Shown here in pieces: positions 1 through 10,445 of a stretch of DNA of 64,000 nt (position 1 is the stretch's first letter; every line of letters starts with the position of its first letter). Source of the DNA: Chaenocephalus aceratus. Its lineage: Eukaryota > Chordata > Actinopteri > Perciformes > Channichthyidae. The stretch is from assembly GCA_023974075.1 (NCBI GenBank), contig CM043792.1, forward strand, positions 21,343,154-21,407,153, written 5' to 3'. A program made the translations under genes and the position numbers. The notes below the pieces were generated by a model. It was not told the origin of the DNA. It did no database searches and saw only the letters and a program-made list of their open reading frames with translations.

Positions 1-135
1 ATGTTCCACAGCACTACTGGCAACATGTTCTGTGGACAGATGAAAGCAAAGTTGAGTTGTTTGGAAGGAACACACAACGCTATGTGTGGAGAATCCAAAG
101 GGTTCACATACTTTTTCTTGCAACTGTATCTGCCA
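1..135 (+). mobile_element. Tc1/mariner-type transposase remnant, internally deleted
   Basis: The first ~95 bases read like the part of a fish Tc1-like transposase around the second catalytic aspartate (a degenerate version of the 'W-DETK-ELF-..-RYVWR' stretch). The sequence then jumps at about base 100 to text typical of the 3' end of such elements (GGGTTCACATACTTTTTCTT). The middle is missing, so this is a dead, internally deleted copy that begins outside the window. Identification rests on remembered family sequence. Confidence 0.6.
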
Positions 136-788
136 TGAGACTTAGTTGACAGTTGGCCTGATTGCCTTCAGTCACTCTAAGATCACTAGTGTTCATCGGC
201 TTTTAGTGGTCACAGTGAGTAGCTGTAACATTACATTTGTGGTTAACAGCATTTTCAGTATAAATGGTTTCAAAATCAGCATGTGCAAATGATTATTAAA
301 ATGATTATCAGAAAATCATCACATTTACATCAGTACTGATAATACCTGTTTTAAATAACCTGAATCACTTTCTCTCATAAAAGAAAGAAGCTGTTTAAAA
401 GCAAAACTGCAGCCATGAGCTGTGCTGAGAAAAGTTGAATCTTATTCGTAATAGCACATTTCTGTTTTGGTATAGCTTTCTGCTGTTTTTCTTTTTGATT
501 GACTGCAGAACAATCTGGGTTATTTGCACTCTGCTGAGCTATTTAGTGGAACTCTACACATGTATCGATATGCTTTTGTAATGAAGCATTTACACAGAAA
601 ACCTTTGACCAAATGTGCGCACATGAGAAAAATAAGGAATATATGAATGGTTAGAAAAATAACTGTAATCAATCTAGATCTGCACTTTAGTGGTATTAAT
701 GGTTCAAAGTTGGTTAAAGTGTGCACATGCAAAGACAATAACAAAGAGTGAGTAAACCTCACATCAAAAGTCTCGTGTTCTGGACTCA

Positions 789-791
<3 letters not shown>

Positions 792-853
<62 letters not shown>
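792..853. repeat. (GT)n microsatellite, about 31 units
   Basis: Uninterrupted GT dinucleotide run about 220 bases upstream of the tspan10 start codon. It creates a spurious poly-His/Thr reading frame on the minus strand. Confidence 0.97.
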
Positions 854-858
<5 letters not shown>

Positions 859-899
859 ACACATGCTTTGATAACCGTCTAATCCCCTCACTGTGACTC

Positions 900-974
900 T
901 CACATGATGAAGAAATCCCACAGCTAGCAGCCAGAGGCTAAACACTGCATGGTTTCTCCACCTCAGCTCACATG
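900..974 (+). promoter_or_regulatory. Two CACATG E-boxes (M-box-like) upstream of tspan10
   Basis: TCACATGA at 900-907 is the reverse complement of TCATGTGA, the extended E-box preferred by MITF/TFE factors. A second TCACATG lies at 968-974. They are about 165 and 100 bases upstream of the tspan10 ATG. In mammals TSPAN10 (oculospanin) is enriched in retinal pigment epithelium and melanocytic cells, so MITF-type control is plausible. Function is inferred from motif and position only. Confidence 0.4.
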
Positions 975-1071
975 CTCCTCTGTTCATACTGTAGTGAATT
1001 CTCCCCCAAATGCTCAACTTTAGCTTGTGTCATTCTGACCAGCTAAAAGCACAGGGAGAATCATTTCTAAC

Positions 1072-2273
1072 ATGAGGAGATATTTGGGGCTAAAAAGGAT
1101 TTTTTTGCCGTGGTCGAGGAGGGACACCACGCAGAATGAGTCCAGTCCACTAATACCGAAGGTAAGGAGTCACTTACGTTAGTTCCTTTCTGAATATTGA
1201 GTACCTTGATATGTAGATAAAGGCTTGAGGCAGCTTTATCCTCAAAAAATGATATTATATTTATTTGTCTGTTTGTTCAAAGGCAAGCTCTGCAAAAGAG
1301 GACGACGAGGAGCGGGACAATGTTACCCCTGAAAGTCGCCAAGTTGGACCAGACAATCGACAGGACGACAGCCGTGTATTAGTAAGCAACCAACCCCACT
1401 ACAGATATTCCTTTACGGACTATTTCCTCAAATATTTCCTGTTCCTATGTAATCTGGTGTTCACAGTTCTGGGTCTTGTGGTTCTTGGCCTGGGGATGTG
1501 GGGCCTCCTCAGCAAAGAGTCGTTTGCTCAGGAGAAGATCGGCAGTATCGGCACTGACCCAATGCTGATTCTTGTGTCTCTCGGCTTTGTGTTGACCCTG
1601 CTCTGCCTGTCAGGCTGTTTGGGCGCCTTGAGAGAGAACTGCTCATTACTGAAGCTGTTCTCTGCCACGGTGCTGGCACTCATCACAGCCCAGGTGCTGG
1701 CTGGCATTGTCGCCTACAGTCTACAAGGTCAGGTCGGAAGCTACCTGCGCTCAGGGATGTTAGCTGCCATGGTGCACTACCAGGATGACCTGGATCTGAG
1801 GTTCATCGCGGACGAGATTCAGACAAATCTTCAATGCTGTGGGGCAGATAACTACCGTGACTGGGAACTCAACATGTGAGTAGAGGGTGACTAAGTATGT
1901 CATGAACTGTTTTGTCCTGATGTTGGTATGCTTTGAAAATAATTGGACATTTTGACTTTTCCTCAGATATTACAACTGCTCAGCTCCAGGAGTGCTGGCC
2001 TGTGGCGTCCCTGCAACATGCTGTGTGGATCCTTTGGAGAATGGCACAGTGTGGAACTCTCAGTGTGGTTTAGGAGCCCAGCTGCTGGATGAGTTCAGTG
2101 CTCAGAGTGTGATCTTCCTGGGCGGCTGTCTGGGGGGAATGTCGCGCTGGATTGAGCAGCACGAGGGCCTGATAGGAACAGTTGGAATAGTTGTACTAGG
2201 AGTCCAGATTCTGACTCTGTTTATCTCTACACGACTGTTAGAACGTATCCACTGGCATAAAATGTACATGTAA
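1072..2273 (+). CDS. tspan10: Tetraspanin-10 (oculospanin), 3 coding exons
   Basis: Coding exons 1072-1161, 1283-1875 and 1967-2273 join in frame to 329 residues. All junctions are GT..AG, with phases 0 and 2. The start is the ATG at 1072; the open frame beginning at 1265 is intron-derived and is not the start. A basic and then acidic cytoplasmic N terminus precedes TM1 at about residues 79-103. TM2 and TM3 follow, then a large extracellular loop with the CCG motif near residue 215, further cysteines in exon 3 (YNC, LAC, ATCC, SQC, GGC), and TM4 near the C terminus. The loop has eight cysteines, which places it in the TspanC8 group; these proteins escort the protease ADAM10 and tune its substrate choice. 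Human TSPAN10 sits close to CCDC137 on 17q25.3, matching the neighbour here. The subgroup is secure; the exact paralogue is very likely. Confidence 0.85.
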
Positions 2274-2473
2274 TATGATAACTGTATTGTGTGCTTTTTT
2301 TATGTGTCCTGTTTTTGGATCTCCGCTTTGTTTCTCATTTGTAGTAAATATACTCTATCCCCGAAACCACTGGTTCCGAAATCTGAGTGGACCCCTACAA
2401 CTTCTTGATTTCAATAGTTGTCAGACAACTTTAGAGGAACTTCACCCCAAATTCCTCCTGTGGGGATTGTCCA

Positions 2474-2521
2474 CAGTATGTAAGTCTCTTTGGATAAAAG
2501 CGTCGAACAAGTGACATGTAA
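2474..2521 (+). mobile_element. 3' tail of a fish SINE/LINE
   Basis: Contains CTTTGGATAAAAGCGTC followed by a degraded 'aa-atg-taatg' tail. This is the conserved 3' end of widespread teleost tRNA-derived SINEs and their partner LINE. Only the last ~50 bases remain. Confidence 0.6.
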
Positions 2522-3883
2522 TGTCTCAGGATTTAATTTACTGTTGTTGTGAAAACTAAATTATACAGTTATTTATCAAGTTGAAATACATTTTAAGATA
2601 TACACTTAAAGATATCACAGGATAACAGAACGGTAAGACTTGAACACAAGCTTCTATATTTACAGAAGGTTCCATCTTTGCTAAACAGCCATGTAGTGCA
2701 TTAGAAAAGTAAACCTGTTTACCCCTACAATTCTTTTGTGCTAATCCATCTTGCTGCATACGACCAGAAATGCCAAACTATTGTGGTGAATTCACAGGAA
2801 CAGCACAACATTCAATTAAACCCAATCATGTCATGCTGACAAAACAGTATTGTTTATTATTAAATGTAGATAGAGGCAAAGAAATACATTTCAAAAATGT
2901 ACTTTTTTTAAATCCAAGCTTTGTAGTGAGACACATTCAGCAGAGAACAGTATCTTAAATATGTAGACATCTTTAACACGTTCATTTAGTTTGTGGTTTA
3001 CATTAAAACAGCTAATTTGATTATCTAGATGGGTAAATGAAGAGACTATACCATATATTGAGCCAGTTCCTGTACAGTAGGTCAAGATGACTGTATGCTT
3101 CCCATGGGCAGATTATGGTGAAATCTAAGGAAGGACAAATCGCGAGTCAGCTAAATTAAGTGATGTGTGTACTTTTAGGTGATGCAGGGGCCAAACAAGG
3201 ATGCTTATGCTTTCCAGTGCCAAGCCTTTAATTTCTGGGATCTCTACTCCAAAGCTGGGAGGGAAACAAATCACAAGTTTAATTGTGGGGAGATAGTGCT
3301 AGTGAAAATGCACTGTAGGCCTAATAACGCTTACCCTCTGCTCTTTGGGCTAGGCTGCCATTCTTCAATTCAGGATTGTCCACTTTCAAATTCATACTTT
3401 TGTTGTTTGAGCTGTAAGGGACAGGCCAAGTGTCATCATAATGATTAAAGGTATGAAAATATCAAGTTTGTTCTTTTACCGTGACCAAATTGAAATACAT
3501 TCAAGACAAATATCCCATTCCACAGCTCTGTATTTAGCTGTGCCATTAGAGAAACTGATATAAAATGAACATTCCTACTGTGCTCACAAACACACTTATT
3601 ATCCGTAGGAACACAGACTTACAGACGATGAAGTTCAAACAATTCAAAACATCGAGGTCATGCTGGGTCAAGATCATACATCTGTTTACCTCAAAGACAC
3701 ATGAAACAGCACAAATGAAAAACAAAACTTCATGAGAGCACACTTAGTCCTGTCTCATTCTCACACACAATCACATACAAGGTATAAGGAGGTTTAATAT
3801 GTAAGAGTGTGTATGAGTTTGAGAATGAGGGAGTGAGAGAAAGATAGGTGAAAACTGCAACTTGCTGTAAACCAAATCTAACA

Positions 3884-4607
3884 CACACACACACATTCCC
3901 AATTGGCTAGGGGGAACAAAAGGGAAACGACACGACCAGAGTAGTATTGGTATAATTATGGTGATTTATTTGTAATAGCAGCAGTAAACAAAATGGCAGG
4001 CAGGCAGCCTGAAACAAACAAAAGGGCCAAAAGGGCACAGGTTGACAGATAACCAAACTAAGGGAGGACTCAAAAGGAGTCTAAAGGCATACAGGGAAAA
4101 ATAAATACTAATATACTAAATAAAGAACGAAACAAAACCTCACTTCAAGAGTGGTACAACTAACAAATGGAGTCTACACAAAACACACAGCTAAACTAAA
4201 GTCAACAGTCACAAATCCTAACGATACTCTAAACACTAACTAACCTACTCTACACTCTACTAACACACAATATCACACGGAGATAAACACACCAGATTAA
4301 CCCCAGAATGAAGAGCAAAATGCGAGAGGCGTCTGTTCACTCAACAGGGCCTCCAGAGTGATGATTGTCCCCAGCTTTGTAGTCCTCTCCAGCAGGTGTG
4401 CGCTGGGCTTGCACAGGGATTGGAGAACGTCTGGCCCGGCGTGCTCCAATCAGTGTCCTCGGAAGTGGACCAGGAGATGACAGCCAATGATGTTGGGGCA
4501 ACCACACAGCTCATTTGCATAATCCCACACACAGCTGAAAACACTCAGGCAGATTAATGAGCAGACAAACAGCATCCGTAACACACACACACACACACAC
4601 ACACACA
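3884..4607. repeat. Unassigned block bounded by (CA)n runs
   Basis: CA runs at about 3884-3895 and 4580-4607 bracket A-rich sequence that reads like an interspersed repeat (low coding potential, repeated 'aaactaa'/'ctaac' texture). No inverted ends or target-site duplication were found, so it is not assigned to a class. Confidence 0.3.
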
Positions 4608-4892
4608 TTTCTCAGCTGATACCACTCTTCCACATCCATACCAACACACCTACATCATATTAGTTGCATACATGTATTCCAATGGCTCTCAGGGCCCCAT
4701 TATACAACAGGCAAAGAAACCAAGAAATGACAAGCATGTAATTCAATGGTAAAATGTCACATCTGGTCATATACAGTAAAAAGGACAAATTGAACTATTT
4801 TCCTCCAATATAAAACCCTGACATTACAAAATGCATGATTTTATACCGGTATGGCGGAATGATCAAAAGATGTGGTTATAATGGGAGTGGAT

Positions 4893-6365
4893 GGGACATT
4901 TTTGTCCGCGAGTGGCTAATGTGTGATTTTTTTGTTTAATCTGATTTTGTGCAAAAACTAATAATCAACCAAAATCAATGTTGTTGCTAATCTTTGACAT
5001 ATCCAAGACTGTGATAAAAAAAAAGCCGACCCCCCCAACATTTATTATATGGAAAATAACTGCCTTTTTGTGCATGTTTTTCATAGAAAACGCAAATTCA
5101 TGTTTTCAAACTGGCAGTTAAAGGGTTAAAATCCTGAACATAATTTAACATGTGGTATTTTTGATCAGAACTGAAGTTGATTGAAAGATTTAACCCCAAA
5201 AAGTTTTAAAAAATATTAATCTGTTGTCATTTTAGAGCAGTTTTTGGAAGTGGACATTTTTGTCCCGAATGACTAATTTGTAACTTTTTTGTTCAATCTG
5301 ATTTTGTGCAAAAACTAATAATCAACCAAAATCAATGTTGTTGCTAATCTTTGACATATCCAAGACTGTGATATAAAAAAAAAGCCGACCCCCCCCAACA
5401 TTTATTATATGGAAAATAACTGCCTTTTTATGCATGTTTTTCATAGAAAACGCAAATTCATGTTTTCAAACTGGCAGTTAAAGGGTTAAAATCCTGAACA
5501 TAATTTAACATGTGGTATTTTTGATCAGAACTGAAGTTGATTGAAAGATTTAACCCCAAAAAGTTTTAAAAAATATTAATCTGTTGTCATTTTAGAGCAG
5601 TTTTTGGAAGTGGACATTTTTGTCCCGAATGACTAATTTGTAACTTTTTTGTTCAATCTGATTTTGTGCAAAAACTAATAATCAACCAAAATCAATGTTG
5701 TTGCTAATCTTTGACATATCCAAGACTGTGATATAAAAAAAAAGCCGACCCCCCCAACATTTATTATATGGAAAATAACTGCCTTTTTATGCATGTTTTT
5801 CATAGAAAACGCAAATTCATGTTTTCAAACTGGCAGTTAAAGGGTTAAAATCCTGAACATAATTTAACATGTGGTATTTTTGATCAGGACTGAAGTTGAT
5901 TGAAAGATTTAACCCCAAAATGTTTTTAAAAATATTAATCTGTTGTCATTTTAGAGCAGTTTTTGGAAGTGGACATTTTTGTCCCGAATGACTAATTTGT
6001 AACTTTTTTGTTCAATCTGATTTTGTGCAAAAACTAATAATGCAAAACAATCCATTTTGTTGCTAATCTTTGCCATATCCAAAACTGTTATACAAAAAAA
6101 AGAGCCAGTCCCCAGATAGGTATTTTTTGGAAAATAACTCATTTTCTCTGTTTTCATCATGAAAAAAAACAGCGTTTTCATGTATTCAAAATGGCATTTA
6201 AAGGGTTAAAATCCTGAAAATGATTACATTTTTGGTATTTTCTATTAGGGCGGAAGTTGCTTTAAAGATTGAATCCAAAAAAGTTGTGAAAAAAACCTTT
6301 TAATATAATATTTTTATCAAAGTCTTTTGCAGTGGACATTTTTGTCTCGAATGACTAATTTGCGT
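4893..6365. repeat. ~360-bp tandem repeat, four copies plus a partial fifth
   Basis: The landmark GGACATTTTTGTC recurs at about 4893, 5250, 5610, 5969 and 6332, giving periods of 357, 360, 359 and 363 bases. The middle units are almost identical, differing at scattered single bases and homopolymer lengths (for example the C run before 'aacatttatt'). The last unit is clearly diverged. Each unit contains AAAGGGTTAAAATCCTGAA and the palindrome-like GGACA-TTTT-TGTCC. A related inverted motif, GGACAAAAACGTCC, sits just beyond the array at about 6522-6535, followed by CCGGAGGGTTAA. No coding frame spans the unit. Confidence 0.9.
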
Positions 6366-7108
6366 AGTCGATTTGTTACACAGTGAATTAAAGACCGATT
6401 TGAACAATTGAAATTGGAATTCCAAAATAGATCGAGAAAATAGCCTTGTTACAAAAAATCAGGCCATTTGCACCAACACAACCAAAGTTATTGCAAAATG
6501 AAAAGTGAAAAATGACCCATATGGACAAAAACGTCCACAGTGATACCGGAGGGTTAAGTACTGTACTAAAGTGAGTCTGAGCTAATATTACTTACTTAAG
6601 TGATTTCATTTTATGCTAAATTATAGTAGCGGCCTTTGTAGTATTATGTGGACAAAATAGAACAACGACGCCATCTAGTGCTGACAGACTGAATCCAGCT
6701 GACATATTAACCAGGATGACTTTTCCCGCAAAGATCGTTTATTTGTTGGTGCTTGCCTCCAAGATAAATGTAGTTCACTAGGCTGGAAATTGAGCTGTTT
6801 TATCTGTTAAATTGATTTGGAAATGTCCGGTGTCTTTTTGTATTAGATGTCGTAACCTCAACACAGTTTCATAAGTAATTTAACGACATTTAAGAAAATC
6901 CATCATACAGGCAAAACGTCAGGTATCGATGTAGGTGAATAAAATAAATGGAATGTGCTCCTCTGTGAAAAAAAAACAACAACAAAACCTCAATAACAGT
7001 GAAAGGAACATATCAATTCACGGAAGGGAAGCGTTTTTATATTTTTAGTATTGCAGAGAAGGAAACGACCAAGGTATCGGGAAAAGTGTACGGAGTGGGA
7101 ACTCTTTT
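6366..7108. other. Intergenic between the satellite and ccdc137
   Basis: Contains the end of the satellite-bearing element (to about 6556) and non-coding DNA with a CTCF-like word at 6669-6682. No gene was seen. Confidence 0.5.
6669..6682 (-). promoter_or_regulatory. Candidate CTCF-type motif
   Basis: On the minus strand the word reads CAGCACTAGATGGCG, close to the CTCF core CCASNAGRKGGC. It lies about 550 bases upstream of ccdc137, between two genes. This is a motif match only; such words also occur inside SINE-type repeats. Confidence 0.25.
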
Positions 7109-7117
7109 ACTTCCTGT
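7109..7117 (-). promoter_or_regulatory. ETS-type site in ccdc137 proximal promoter
   Basis: ACTTCCTGT (ACAGGAAGT on the other strand) lies 110 bases upstream of the ccdc137 ATG in a TATA-less stretch. This is typical of ETS/GABP-driven housekeeping promoters. Function is inferred. Confidence 0.35.
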
Positions 7118-7226
7118 CGCCTGAAGTCGAGGTTGGTTCGTAGGTTAAAGGTTAACACACGCTCTTCCACACGTGTTATTGTTTTGTGAAGATACTTCGT
7201 AATGCTTTGAAACAAAGTGCATTATC

Positions 7227-7923
7227 ATGGGGAAAAATAATAAGAACACAACTAACGAGTCAGGAAAGCAAGTGGGAAAGGCCGAAAAACATTCAAGGTA
7301 ACGTAAAAATGGCTGTTGTGTTAAAGAAACAATGCTAGCTAGCTACATTAGCTAGCTGTCTACGAGATTCAACTTGTCAACATCATTCTCGTATTCATTT
7401 GAGGACACGTACCTGCGTTGTGTATGGCTTGCAGATGTTAACTTGTATTCGTTTCTTTTCCTACATGATACCCTGGACTGTAACGTGTTATAACAGTGAT
7501 AATAAGCTCAAACGAAATGGCAAACCTAAGAAAATCAAACGAGACCACATCGAGCACATCCCCTTTAAGCTCCGGGAGATCATGAAAAACAAGCAGATAA
7601 TGAAAACGGGGAAATTGAAGGTCAAAAAGCCCAAAGAGAGTGAGTTACAAGCTTCATATTCTGTTATACATACGTTAACATTACGCATATTTGAAACAAT
7701 GTATTGGGTTTTTTCCATCTTTCTTTTGCACATTTCTGCACACATGTCTGCACAGCCCTCCACTTTTATATATAATACATAGTAGTTTACCATATGTGTT
7801 CATATATTCATTTTCCTAAGTAATTTAGCTTTTAAGATTATTTTTTATATTTAAATATAAATGTTCTCAATGCTAAATAGTTTCTTTTTATTTTCGTTAT
7901 ATGTTTGACCATTTACAACTTAT

Positions 7924-7969
<46 letters not shown>

Positions 7970-10117
7970 GCACCACCAAAGGAAATTCCTTGAATGTGTA
8001 ACTGTACCAATAAACTTGATTCTGATCTACCCTAAAGGTAAACCAAAGGATCCCAAAAGTGGAGACATACCTGTCCCACATTTCAAGAGGGGGAAGTCTG
8101 AGAGTGTGAAAGCCTATATGCGGCGCATGGAGACTGAGACCAAACATGTCCTCTTCCTCACCAAGAACCAAGTCGACAGAAAGCCTGAGCTGGCTGCCAA
8201 CAAACAAGAGAGGCCCGCAGACGGGGGCAAGTCGGAAAAAAAGAAGGAGTGAGTACACTTTAATTTGTAATAAGTTAAGTAGATTATATATATTGTCTGT
8301 GCTGATATTGGACATTAAATAATAAAGTGAGTTGATTAAACCCTATGCTCTTCGAGGTTATGTCAACACAAATGCACCCCTGGCACAATATACTTATGTA
8401 TTGTGTTGCAGTTTTATTTACTGTACAAGTGTAATATATTTGCATTATCTAAGTTCAAATTCAACTGAAATGAAAATGATAACAGTAAATTACAATTAAA
8501 TGGACTTACTCTGCATTTAAAAGTGATTTTAATTCATGAGTGATACATGTCTAATGTATGTGATCTTCTGTGCTGTCTTTGCTCCAGACATGATACGGTC
8601 AGATTACAGAGGCTACAGAACAGAAAGTTGGATAAACAAGTGGACAGGATGGAAAAAGAGATGTTTGTTGGTAAGAAGACAAGCATGCACTGACCCAGTA
8701 TGAGGTGCATTCAACATCATCTGCAGTTTGACTGGGGTTTTAGTGGCGTGTTTCCTAAAAACCTATTGCTTTAGATTCTGCATGTTAATCAGAAAAGTTT
8801 ATTGTACCTAAGTTTTTCAGTAATATCTTGCTGAGACAGAAGGATATATTCTCAAGCGTGTCAGTCAGTCACTTTGAAGTCAGACATTTTGAATTTGCAG
8901 AATTGACCTATAGTCATTTTGGGAAAGTCAAGACACCGGCAATATTCCACTCTGCTGGAAAGGAAGCATCCTATTTTGGAAGTTTTGTAAGGTTAACTAA
9001 TTATTTACTTTTTTAAATCAAACTTAAAGGGAACAGATTTTAGTTTTAAGCACACTTTAAACGATTACCACTCTTTACAGACTTTACGCAGCTCTACTAA
9101 GCTTTAAGTTGTCTATTTGTAATCATTGTTTCAATTTTGTAGCCAACAATTCTTCTCACACTAATGTTGTGCCTGGATTTGTTTATAGCCATGACAATTA
9201 CTAAGGCATGTCAGTGCTGTGTTTTACAAGTTATTCGAAAGAAACATCCATTAATGCTGGTTTTATTAGAATTGTCAAAGCAGAACATTGTATATTGATA
9301 TTAATGAAAGCTTTATTTTGTAGATCATGTTCCTTTTGGGGAAGTTTCTATGTGCCCGCCATCTTTCAGCGCCAAACCCAGGAAAGCTCCTATCAAACCT
9401 GAGGTAACCCGCTATGCAGTTATTACATGGCCTTATGCACAATTTACATTTGTATTCATACATTTGTATCTGCTTTTTGTTCACAGAAAACCACTTTTTC
9501 TTTCATAGTTTCTCTATTTCAGTTACTGGCTAGGCTGTTATCATTTGCACAATCTTCATTTGTATGTGTTTTTAAATATGACATACATTTGTATTTCAAA
9601 TTATCATTAGTAAACATTATTCTTGTACTGCTTTTACTATTTTCTATTTAGCTACTTTACATTCACCCTACATTTGCATCACACCTGTAGCACAATGCAT
9701 CACTGCTCTCTTCTCTGGTGGTTAGACTATGCTTTGCTGCTGGGTGCTTTATTTTAAATATAGATATATATATATTTAGTTTTTTTCTTCATTCCTGTGT
9801 GTATCATTGTTTTGTATGTGTTGTTAAAGGCTCTGTATATATTTACATCTTTATGGTTGAGTGAGATGTTGACTGTGTTTATTTCTCCTCTACCAACATC
9901 ATTCCAGAAGGCAGCAAAGCAGCTGCTCCTCAACTCTCTCCTCGGCCACACGGCGGTCACAACGGGCACAACGGGCAAGCCCTCCATGGCCCGACAGCGA
10001 ATCATGGAGGAGGAGCGGGTGCGAGCAGTGGAGGCCTACCGTCTTCTTAAGAAACAGAGACAGCAGCAGTTTAAGGACAGGGATGCCAATCTGGAAAAAC
10101 TCAGGAACCCGAAGTGA
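7227..10117 (+). CDS. ccdc137: Coiled-coil domain-containing protein 137, 6 coding exons
   Basis: Exons 7227-7297, 7497-7639, 8038-8248, 8588-8670, 9324-9403 and 9908-10117 join in frame to 265 residues (human CCDC137 is slightly longer). The protein is strongly basic. Exon 2 carries the family block IPFKLREIMKNKQIMK, and exon 3 carries the block around VPHFKRGKSESVKAYMRRM, then HVLFLTKNQ. Exon 4 is a Lys/Arg/Gln coiled coil, and the last exon has a second coiled coil rich in E, R and Q ending NPK. Mammalian CCDC137 is nuclear/nucleolar, coats mitotic chromosome periphery and has been reported to restrain retinoic-acid receptor. The start codon has G at +4 and begins a short Lys/Asn-rich N terminus. 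All introns are GT..AG. The acceptor of exon 3 abuts a repeat tail (separate entry). Confidence 0.88.
7928..8030 (+). repeat. (TTTC)n microsatellite plus LINE/SINE-type tail next to ccdc137 exon 3
   Basis: A run of about ten TTTC units (7928-7969) is followed by text ending AATAAACTTGATTCTGAT (8010-8027). This is characteristic of the 3' end of fish non-LTR retroelements ('ggaaattccttg..tgtgta..aataaa-cttgattctgat'). Exon 3 of ccdc137 begins only about ten bases later, so the repeat supplies the branch-point/pyrimidine region. Confidence 0.6.
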
Positions 10118-10445
10118 TGTTTCGTGTGAAAGATTTTAAAAGACTTCAGTCAGCCGTGAATCTCAGCGACTGAAAATCAGCAGACCGTATGTGTTATGTA
10201 ATTCTGCAACTGGCAGTGATGGAGCTCACCACAGTGTAGCTACAGTAACTGTCAGGGGAACAAGCACACATTTGCATCTGCTGCCCACAGCAGGAGGTAA
10301 GTAAGTAGTGATCAACGCTCACCTGCCTCTTTCAGTGTCCTATATTTAACACAAAAAATAACCGTATTTTCAGATTGTTAATGTCTGTATCATCTCCTAT
10401 AAAAAGGACAAACTGATAAAACCTAAATAAATACATCCAGTAAGG
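10118..10445 (+). other. ccdc137: ccdc137 3' UTR with poly(A) signal
   Basis: AATAAA at 10426-10431 is the first canonical signal after the stop codon, implying a 3' UTR of about 330 bases. Confidence 0.55.

Larger units (their letters stand above)
2274..4892. other. Intergenic, tspan10 3' flank; no gene seen
   Basis: It holds the tspan10 3' UTR (a possible ATTAAA poly(A) signal at 2815-2820), a short SINE tail, a block between two CA runs (3884-4607) and unannotated A/T-rich DNA. Several 60-90-codon open frames, for example 3179-3448, show no family resemblance, codon bias or splice context and are treated as chance. Human PDE6G, OXLD1 and similar small genes between TSPAN10 and CCDC137 are not seen. 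Confidence 0.6.

Noticed and set aside
520..1017. 165-codon minus-strand frame with a His/Thr run
   Set aside because: It is the (GT)n microsatellite read in frame, overlaps the tspan10 promoter and has no domain.
3179..3448. 89-codon frame rich in Cys near its end, considered as a small secreted protein
   Set aside because: No signal peptide, no splice context, and no homology recalled; it could equally be conserved non-coding DNA.
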